Part shown: positions 1 through 5,026 of the stretch, piece by piece | How the letters are laid out: each line of letters starts with the position of its first letter | How positions within the stretch are numbered: position 1 is the stretch's first letter | Source of the DNA: Thermoplasmata archaeon | Lineage (GTDB): Archaea > Thermoplasmatota > Thermoplasmata > Lutacidiplasmatales > UBA184 | Length of the DNA: 5,883 nucleotides | Assembly: GCA_030039995.1 (NCBI GenBank) | Contig: JASHUL010000066.1 | Coordinates: 1 to 5,883 of the forward strand | Direction of reading: 5' to 3' | Program-made: the position numbers and the translations under genes | Notes under the pieces: generated by a model | The model's database searches: none | What the model was told of the DNA's origin: nothing | The model's input: only the letters and a program-made list of their open reading frames with translations

Positions 1-1
1 A

Positions 2-691
2 GCACGAACCGCCGAGGCGATCAACCGGTTCTTGCCGGCCGCTTCCGAGCGGCTGGCGGGCGCGCCGGTCAACGCGCGACGGGCGATGGCGGGCAAGAAG
101 ATCGCGAACGCGCTGCTCGTGCGGAACGCCGGCACCCTGCCGGATCCACCGCCGGCCGGCTTCGAGCAACGGTACGGCCTTCGGGGGGCGTCCCTTACGG
201 AGATGCCGGTCGAACGCGGGATCGCGCGGGTGCTCGGGTTGGTCGACCGGTACGTAGGACCGATGGGACCCGACCGCGACGCGGGGTACCGGGAGCGGGC
301 GCGTGTCGCTCGCGAGCTCTCCGCTTCGTACCCGTTCGTCTACGTGCATCTGAAGGGCCCCGACGAGCCCGGACACGACGGGAACGCGGTCCTGAAACAG
401 GAGATCATCGAAGCGATCGACCGGTCGTTCTTCGGGCCGTTCCTCGAGGGCCTTGACCTCTCGCGGACTCGCATCGGCGTCACCGCCGACCATGCGACTC
501 CCGCGAGTCTGAAAGGACACTCCGACGACCCGGTGCCGTTCTTGCTGGCTGGCAGCGGGGTCGAGGCGTCGCGCCCCGACTCCTCGACGAAGTTCGGGGA
601 GTCGAGCGCCGCCCGAGGCGCGCTCGGCCACCTCCGCGGCTCCGACGTGATGCCCCGCCTCGTGCGGCCCTCGGGCGTCGGGGCCGCATGA
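2..691 (+). CDS. apgM: 2,3-bisphosphoglycerate-independent phosphoglycerate mutase, archaeal type (5' truncated by window edge)
   Basis: Cytosolic enzyme that interconverts 3-phosphoglycerate and 2-phosphoglycerate in glycolysis and gluconeogenesis, without the bisphosphoglycerate cofactor; a metalloenzyme of the alkaline phosphatase superfamily. The frame is open from base 2, and 229 C-terminal residues are visible. The family is about 400 residues long, so the N-terminal half with the serine nucleophile lies outside the window. Family landmarks, numbered from the first visible codon: the stretch ANALLVRNAG (35-44), the metal-ligand motif DEPGHDG (121-127; Asp121 and His125 expected ligands), and TADHATP (161-167; Asp163 and His164 expected ligands) followed by the GHSDDPVP segment with His173. 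The C-terminus ends in the usual LRGSDVMP element. The TTG at 32 is internal, because homologous sequence continues upstream of it. The stop TGA overlaps the next gene's ATG as ATGA, so the two genes are probably co-transcribed. Identification rests on recognised motifs, not on an alignment. Confidence 0.92.
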   Translation, partial: ARTAEAINRFLPAASERLAGAPVNARRAMAGKKIANALLVRNAGTLPDPPPAGFEQRYGLRGASLTEMPVERGIARVLGLVDRYVGPMGPDRDAGYRERARVARELSASYPFVYVHLKGPDEPGHDGNAVLKQEIIEAIDRSFFGPFLEGLDLSRTRIGVTADHATPASLKGHSDDPVPFLLAGSGVEASRPDSSTKFGESSAARGALGHLRGSDVMPRLVRPSGVGAA

Positions 692-1719
692 GAGGGGCGG
701 CGCTTCGGGTGCCCCGCGAAAAGGGCGAGGAGACCCGGCAAGCGCTGCGGTCGGTCGGAGTGATCCGGGACGATGTCGAGGTCCTCCACGAAGGGGACTG
801 GGTCGCCTTCCCGCTCCTCGATGGAGTCGTCGTTCCACCCCAATGGGGCGAGGTCGTCGAGCGCGAACTTCGGCCGCGGCGGGCCCGCGGACCGGCGGAT
901 TACCGAGAATTGCTCCACCTTTCGCCCACGGCGCAGGGCCTGCTACCCCGCTCATTCGACGTCGTCGGGGACATGGTCGTGGTCCGTCTCCCGGAAGAAC
1001 TTACCCAGCATGCCGCGGAGATCGGACGCGCGCTCCTCGAGTTCGTTCCGGGCGCTCGCCTCGTCGGGTCCGACCACGGGGTCCACGGCACGGACCGACG
1101 TCGCTCGCTCGAGGTCATCGCCGGGAGCGGGGGTTGGAAGGGCCGGCACCGGGAGAACGGGATCGAAATGGACGTCGACCTCGAGAAGGCCTACTTCTCT
1201 CCGCGACTCGCCCGGGAACACGCGCGCGTCGCCGAGAGCATCGAGACCGGTGACCGGGTCTACGACCTCTGTTGCGGCGTCGGTCCGTTCTCGCTGATCA
1301 TCGCGCGCGACGCGGGCGCGCGGGGGATCACGGCGGTCGACACGAACCCCGAAGCGCTCGCGCTCTTGCGCGGGTCGCTCGCGCGTCTGGGCTCTCGCGT
1401 TCCGGTGACCGTCCGGAATGAACCGGTCGAGTCGTTTTCTACCGTGGCGGAGCCCGTCGAGCGCGTCGTCTTCAATCTCCCGCTGGAAGGGATTAAGTAT
1501 CTACCCTCGGTGGCACGCACGGTCGCGCTCCGAGGGCACCTCTGGTACTACGAGGTCGTGCCCCGTCGTGATCTGGGACGCAGAGGGGAAGCGATCGTGC
1601 GCGCTCTCGGTCGTCCGGGCGAGTGGGAGTTCGAGGGGTCTCGCGTCATCCACCCCTACTCTCCCGCGGCGGACCTGGTGGCGTTCGAGCTCGCCCGAGT
1701 GAGGACGGAGGGTCAGTGA
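688..1719 (+). CDS. trm5: tRNA (guanine(37)-N1)-methyltransferase Trm5
   Basis: Transfers a methyl group from S-adenosylmethionine to N1 of G37, next to the tRNA anticodon, which prevents +1 frameshifting; in archaea it can also begin wyosine synthesis. The 343 residues match the full-length family (the M. jannaschii enzyme is about 336). Order: N-terminal D1 domain (about 1-75), FDVVGD linker motif (90-95), RNA-binding D2 region, HRENG (154-158), YFSPRL (169-174), Rossmann SAM-binding motif DLCCGVGPF (193-201), AVDTNP (216-221), NLP motif (263-265) and HLWYYEV (284-290). Compared with the M. jannaschii protein as I remember it, the catalytic or binding residues Arg145, Glu185, Asp223 and Asn265 correspond to Arg137, Glu177, Asp218 and Asn263. 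NLP separates it from the related Taw2 aminocarboxypropyltransferases. Motif I has CysCys where many homologues have PheAla. ATG 688 overlaps the apgM stop and no good Shine-Dalgarno precedes it, which suggests translational coupling. Confidence 0.94.
   Translation: MRGAALRVPREKGEETRQALRSVGVIRDDVEVLHEGDWVAFPLLDGVVVPPQWGEVVERELRPRRARGPADYRELLHLSPTAQGLLPRSFDVVGDMVVVRLPEELTQHAAEIGRALLEFVPGARLVGSDHGVHGTDRRRSLEVIAGSGGWKGRHRENGIEMDVDLEKAYFSPRLAREHARVAESIETGDRVYDLCCGVGPFSLIIARDAGARGITAVDTNPEALALLRGSLARLGSRVPVTVRNEPVESFSTVAEPVERVVFNLPLEGIKYLPSVARTVALRGHLWYYEVVPRRDLGRRGEAIVRALGRPGEWEFEGSRVIHPYSPAADLVAFELARVRTEGQ
1707..1712 (+). promoter_or_regulatory. Shine-Dalgarno sequence of ppsA
   Basis: GGAGGG lies inside the last codons of trm5 and ends 3 bases before the GTG at 1716. 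It supports that GTG as the ppsA start over the in-frame ATG at 1623. It is the clearest ribosome binding site at any gene start in the window. Confidence 0.65.
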
Positions 1720-4058
1720 CGCAGGTCATCGACCTTCAGGATGTCTCCGAGTCCGACCTGCCGCTGGTCGGCGGCAAGGCGGGGAAGCTGGGCGAGCTCA
1801 CCCGCCAGGGACTGCCCGTGCCGCCGGGGTTCGTCGTGACCACGGAGGCGTACCAAGCGTTCGTCGACGCGACGATCCTCCGCTCGGAGATCCCGGCAGC
1901 GCTCGCCTCGATCCAAGCCGACCGGCCCGAGACGGTCGACGCGGCGTCCCGGCGGATCCGCACGGCGTTCGAGGAGTCGGACTTTCCGGCGGGGTTGCGC
2001 AAGACCATCGCCGACGCGTACGAGCGGTACGCCCGAGACCACTCCGTCCGCTTTTCGGCCGTGCGTTCGAGCGCGACCCTAGAAGACCTCGAGGGAGCGT
2101 CGTTCGCCGGACTCCAGGACACGTACCTGAACGTCGTCGGCGTCGATGCGATCCTCACGGGGGTCCGCCGATGCTGGGGGTCACTCTTCACGCCCCGGGT
2201 GCTCGTCTATCGTCAGAAGAAGGGATTCGCTCACTCCCAGGTGCGGCTCGCCGTCCTGGTCCAGAAGATGGTCGACGCGACGGTGAGCGGCATCCTGTTC
2301 ACGCGGGACCCCAACACCGGGGAGAACCACATGATCGTCGAGGCCGGCTGGGGGCTGGGGGAGGCGATCGTCGGCGGGGAGGTGACTCCCGACCACTACG
2401 TGATCGACGGGGCCTCGCAAAAGATCGTCCACAAACAGATATCCGAGCAGAAGATTCGTCTCGTCCGTGATGAGGCCGGTGGCAATCGGCGGGAACCGGT
2501 CCCCGCCGACGAACGGAGCGTGCAGAAGCTCTCCGACCACCGGCTCTCCCGGCTCGTCTCGCTCGCCCGCCTCATCGAGTCGCACTATCGGCGACCGATG
2601 GATGTCGAGTGGTGCGGCGACCGCGAATCGCTCTATATCGTGCAGGCGCGACCCGTGACGACGATCCCCACGTCCACGGCGACCGCGCCGACGCCGTCCG
2701 GCACGCCGCCGGCCGCGAGCGGCGACGAGGAGGGACCGATCCTTCGGGGCTTCGGCGCGAGCCCGGGGGTCGCGACCGGCATCGCTCGGATCCTCCACGG
2801 CGCCGCCGAGATGGACAAACTGAAAACCGGCGAGGTGCTCGTCACCTCGATGACGACGCCGGACATGGTGCCGGCGATGTCCCAGGCGGCGGCGATCGTG
2901 ACCGACGAGGGCGGCATGACGTGCCACGCCGCGATCGTGTCGCGGGAGCTCGGCGTGCCGTGCGTCGTCGGTACTCGCGAGGCGACCAAGGTGATCACGG
3001 ACGGCATGGAGGTCACCGTCGACGGAAAGACCGGTGCGGTCTACAAGGGGGTCGTCGTGCGCGGAAAGCCGGCGGCCGCGGCGGCCGCCCCGGCGGCGAG
3101 TGGTGCGGGCGGAGCGCACGTCGGCCACGAATCCGTGCCGGTGACGGCGACCAAGATCTACGTCAACGTCGGCGTGCCCGAGAAGGCCGAGGAGTACGCC
3201 CGCCTGCCGGTCTCGGGCGTCGGGTTGCTCCGGATCGAATTCATCTTCACCGCGCACGTGCGGGAGCATCCGCTCGCGCTGCTCAAGAAAGGGAAGAAGG
3301 ACGAGCTGGTGAAGCGCCTGGCCGAAGGGATCGGCAAGGTCTGCCAGGCGTTCCATCCCCGACCGGTCATCGTCCGAACGTCCGACTTCAAGACGAACGA
3401 GTACCGCGGGATGCCCGGCGGCGAGGAGTTCGAGCCGGTCGAGGAGAATCCGATGATCGGCTGGCGGGGCTGCTCCCGGTACATCTCCCCGGTCTACCGA
3501 CCCGCGTTCCTCTGCGAGCTCGAGGCGATCCACCGCGTGCGGACCGAGATGGGTCTGAAGAACGCGATGGTCATGCTGCCGTTCGTCCGGAACACCTGGG
3601 AGCTCGAGGAGATCGCCGAGATGATGCGCGCCCAAGGGCTCCGACGCTCCCGCGACTTCCAGCTCTACCTGATGGCGGAGGTCCCGTCCACGGTCCTGCT
3701 CGCGCGCGACTTCTCAAAGCACTGCGACGGGTTCTCGATCGGCTCGAACGACCTGACCCAGCTCGTGCTCGGCGCGGACCGGGACTCGGAGACCCTCGGA
3801 CGGATGGGCTACTTCGACGAGCGGGACCCCGCGGTGCAGCACGCGATCCAACTGCTCTTGGAAGGGGCCCACGCGGAGGGTCGGACGGTCGGGATCTGCG
3901 GCCAGGGTCCGAGCGTCTACCCCGAGTTCGCCGAGTTCCTCGTCCGGGAAGGGATCGACTCGATCTCGCTCAACGCCGACACCGTGGTCTCGACGATCCG
4001 CACGATCGCGTCGCTGGAGCAGCGGATGAAGCTCGCGAGCCTTCGCCGCATGGCGTAA
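1716..4058 (+). CDS. ppsA: Phosphoenolpyruvate synthase (pyruvate, water dikinase)
   Basis: Makes phosphoenolpyruvate, AMP and phosphate from pyruvate, ATP and water in the cytosol, the entry step of gluconeogenesis; some archaea also use it in the reverse, glycolytic direction. The 780 residues are the usual length. Domains: ATP-grasp nucleotide-binding domain (1-315) with GGKAGKLGEL (19-28), VRSSATLEDLEGASFAGLQD (116-135) and YIVQARPVT (307-315); swivelling phosphohistidine domain (340-446) with GGMTCHAAIVSRE (399-411), His404 being the phosphorylated residue; and C-terminal PEP/pyruvate barrel (478-770) with LLRIEF (504-509), VRTSDFKTNEY (553-563), MAEVPS (653-658, Glu655 a metal ligand), GSNDLTQ (676-682, Asp679 a metal ligand) and GICGQGPS (726-733, Cys728 catalytic). 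Low-complexity linkers flank the swivelling domain: Pro/Thr/Ala-rich at 314-338 and Ala-rich at 452-468. The GTG start overlaps the trm5 stop (GTGA) and follows a Shine-Dalgarno; upstream codons from 1623 look like out-of-frame trm5, not PpsA. All catalytic residues I can check are present. Ends in TAA. Confidence 0.97.
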   Translation: MTQVIDLQDVSESDLPLVGGKAGKLGELTRQGLPVPPGFVVTTEAYQAFVDATILRSEIPAALASIQADRPETVDAASRRIRTAFEESDFPAGLRKTIADAYERYARDHSVRFSAVRSSATLEDLEGASFAGLQDTYLNVVGVDAILTGVRRCWGSLFTPRVLVYRQKKGFAHSQVRLAVLVQKMVDATVSGILFTRDPNTGENHMIVEAGWGLGEAIVGGEVTPDHYVIDGASQKIVHKQISEQKIRLVRDEAGGNRREPVPADERSVQKLSDHRLSRLVSLARLIESHYRRPMDVEWCGDRESLYIVQARPVTTIPTSTATAPTPSGTPPAASGDEEGPILRGFGASPGVATGIARILHGAAEMDKLKTGEVLVTSMTTPDMVPAMSQAAAIVTDEGGMTCHAAIVSRELGVPCVVGTREATKVITDGMEVTVDGKTGAVYKGVVVRGKPAAAAAAPAASGAGGAHVGHESVPVTATKIYVNVGVPEKAEEYARLPVSGVGLLRIEFIFTAHVREHPLALLKKGKKDELVKRLAEGIGKVCQAFHPRPVIVRTSDFKTNEYRGMPGGEEFEPVEENPMIGWRGCSRYISPVYRPAFLCELEAIHRVRTEMGLKNAMVMLPFVRNTWELEEIAEMMRAQGLRRSRDFQLYLMAEVPSTVLLARDFSKHCDGFSIGSNDLTQLVLGADRDSETLGRMGYFDERDPAVQHAIQLLLEGAHAEGRTVGICGQGPSVYPEFAEFLVREGIDSISLNADTVVSTIRTIASLEQRMKLASLRRMA

Positions 4059-4067
4059 GCCGGACCC

Positions 4068-4910
4068 CTACCGCGGCGCGCGCGGGGGCCGCCATCTCGG
4101 GGGTCCGGACGGCGACGCGGGCGGCAACGCGAGTTCGGCGCCCCGGGGCAGCTCGTAGATCCGGAACCGACGGACCGCGCGGAATCCGAGCGCCTCCAGG
4201 TGACGTTCGAGCCGCGGAGAGTCGGCGAAGATGGAATACTGGGCCCCGGGTCCGCCGACCGACGTCGCCCGGACGTACCGGACCACGTCCGTGGCGCCCC
4301 CCTGTCCACGGGAGAGGGGCTGCGTCGCGACGGCGTAGATCCCGGCGGTCGAGCGGTACCGGTAGACGAGCGCGGCCGATACCGGGCGAGCGGCTCGGTA
4401 GCCCACGACGGGTACGAGCTGCTCGTCGGGGTTGGGGTGGTTCCAGACCACCTCGAGGGCGGCGCGCAGCTCCGGTCGCTCCGCCTCGTGGGTCCAGAAC
4501 GACACCACCAGGTCGACCTCCGAGCTCCGCGCGGTGCGCACTCCTTCCGGCGGGGGGGCGGAGTCGGCGGGGAGCCCCTCGGCGCAGAGGAGAACGAGCG
4601 GGTCCTCGGCGGGACGAAAACCGAACCGGCGCAGCGCGGAATCCAGGTGCGCCGGCACCGGGTCCGGGATCCGAAACGTCGGCCGGAGCGCGCGCTGGAA
4701 GTAGTGGTCGAGAGCGCGTTCGAAGAACGCCGTCTGGCGCTCCGCCCCGACGCCCGTCACCTGGACGAAGTTGAACCGGGGCGCCGGCAGCTTCTCGTGC
4801 GTGACGAGCGTCGCGCCCGCGATCTCGAGGGCGGAGCCGCCGAGGCTCAGGACGAACTGGCGCTCGGTGGCGAGGGCCGCCTCGGTCGCGAGCGGGTCGA
4901 CGACCCTCAT
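4068..4910 (-). CDS. GNAT-fold N-acetyltransferase, probably a tandem GNAT with a degenerate N-terminal half
   Basis: Probably transfers an acetyl group from acetyl-CoA to an amine; the substrate cannot be read from the sequence. The 280-residue protein has a recognisable GNAT domain in its second half: a strand with VSAALVYRY (177-185), the acetyl-CoA-binding motif A from IYAVATQP (191-198) into SRGQGG (200-205) and the following helix, and the closing element FADSPRLERHLEALGF (228-243) followed by a strand ending IYELP. The first half (about 15-110) also has GNAT-like spacing and ends in a short LRRFGF-type turn (93-98), but it lacks a convincing CoA-binding motif, as is common in tandem GNATs. 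The C-terminal tail (264-280) is rich in proline and arginine and probably disordered. There is no signal peptide or membrane segment. The ATG has no Shine-Dalgarno upstream, and a TATA-like element about 24 bases away suggests a leaderless mRNA. The gene faces ppsA tail-to-tail across 9 bases and ends in TAG. Confidence 0.8.
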   Translation of the reverse strand: MRVVDPLATEAALATERQFVLSLGGSALEIAGATLVTHEKLPAPRFNFVQVTGVGAERQTAFFERALDHYFQRALRPTFRIPDPVPAHLDSALRRFGFRPAEDPLVLLCAEGLPADSAPPPEGVRTARSSEVDLVVSFWTHEAERPELRAALEVVWNHPNPDEQLVPVVGYRAARPVSAALVYRYRSTAGIYAVATQPLSRGQGGATDVVRYVRATSVGGPGAQYSIFADSPRLERHLEALGFRAVRRFRIYELPRGAELALPPASPSGPPRWRPPRAPR

Positions 4911-4930
4911 CGACCGGGGGAGGCGCGCCG

Positions 4931-4938
4931 ACTTAACC
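4931..4938 (-). promoter_or_regulatory. TATA-like element for the acetyltransferase gene
   Basis: On the minus strand this reads GGTTAAGT, centred about 24 bases upstream of the ATG at 4910. Archaeal TATA boxes sit about 24-30 bases before the transcription start, so transcription would begin at or next to the ATG, giving a leaderless mRNA. This fits the absence of a Shine-Dalgarno. The match to an archaeal TATA box is weak, with TTAA as its only A/T core. The longer A/T stretch at 4966-4974 also reads in this direction and could serve instead, giving a leader of about 35 bases. Confidence 0.4.
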
Positions 4939-4940
4939 GT

Positions 4941-4964
4941 GTTTCCCGGCGAAAGTCGGGGAAC
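4941..4964. repeat. Imperfect inverted repeat between the divergent promoters (candidate operator)
   Basis: The arms GTTTCCCG (4941-4948) and CGGGGAAC (4957-4964) are complementary at 7 of 8 positions and are separated by 8 bases. The centre lies midway between the two TATA-like elements. Beyond the arms the dyad continues imperfectly, with CTTAA at 4932-4936 mirrored by TTAAG at 4970-4974. The spacing would suit a dimeric DNA-binding regulator acting on both genes. No regulator gene is visible in the window, so an operator role is inference. Confidence 0.45.
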
Positions 4965-4965
4965 G

Positions 4966-4974
4966 ATTATTAAG
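4966..4974 (+). promoter_or_regulatory. TATA-like element for the 3-hydroxyacyl-CoA dehydrogenase gene
   Basis: ATTATTAAG is the most A/T-rich short stretch of the intergenic region. It is preceded by GGGGAACG, which resembles a purine-rich BRE. Transcription would be expected about 25 bases downstream, near 4995, leaving a leader of about 30 bases before the GTG at 5027. This is the better of the two promoter candidates here. Confidence 0.5.
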
Positions 4975-4992
4975 CGCGGTCTCTCGTCCGCG

Positions 4993-5018
4993 CCCGGGGG
5001 GCGGTCGCCGCCCCCGGG
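4993..5018 (+). repeat. GC-rich hairpin in the predicted leader of the dehydrogenase gene
   Basis: The left arm CCCGGGGGGCGG (4993-5004) and right arm CCGCCCCCGGG (5008-5018) pair along 11 base pairs, all G-C, with one bulged G near position 4996 and a 3-base loop (TCG). The hairpin ends 8 bases before the GTG start, at the predicted 5' end of the transcript. No T-tract follows, so it does not look like an intrinsic terminator. It might influence ribosome access or mRNA stability, or it might be a DNA-level palindrome for a protein. Confidence 0.6.
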
Positions 5019-5026
5019 TCGTCTCC

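Larger units (their letters stand above)
4911..5026. other. Divergent intergenic region between the acetyltransferase and the dehydrogenase
   Basis: This is the only sizeable non-coding stretch in the window. It contains, left to right, a TATA-like element for the minus-strand gene, an imperfect inverted repeat, a TATA-like element for the plus-strand gene, and a GC-rich hairpin before the plus-strand start codon. The middle part is clearly richer in A/T than its surroundings. I see no small ORF or RNA gene in it. Confidence 0.8.

Noticed and set aside
340..918. A 192-codon minus-strand frame across the apgM/trm5 junction
   Set aside because: It is antisense to two well-supported genes and has no recognisable domain.
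1623..1715. An N-terminal extension of PpsA from the ATG at 1623
   Set aside because: The 31 extra residues are trm5 coding sequence read in another frame and do not resemble PpsA. The GTG at 1716 has a Shine-Dalgarno and begins directly before the conserved N-terminal strand.
688..1719. Annotation as Taw2 (wyosine aminocarboxypropyltransferase) instead of Trm5
   Set aside because: The NLP motif and the Trm5 positions Arg145, Glu185 and Asp223 are all present, whereas Taw2 proteins differ at the NLP site.
2181..3635. A 484-codon open frame on the minus strand inside ppsA
   Set aside because: It lies antisense to an unmistakable PpsA and its translation is dominated by Arg, Asp, His and Gly, typical of antisense frames in GC-rich DNA. 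No domain is recognisable.
4071..4085. A short CCGCG...CGCGG inverted repeat just inside the acetyltransferase 3' end as a terminator
   Set aside because: The arms are only 5 bases, no T-tract follows, and such repeats are common by chance in DNA this rich in CG.
2609..4774. A 721-codon open frame on the plus strand spanning ppsA and the acetyltransferase
   Set aside because: It runs through two genes on opposite strands, is extremely Arg/Gly/Ala-rich and shows no family motifs. Long spurious frames are expected at this GC content.
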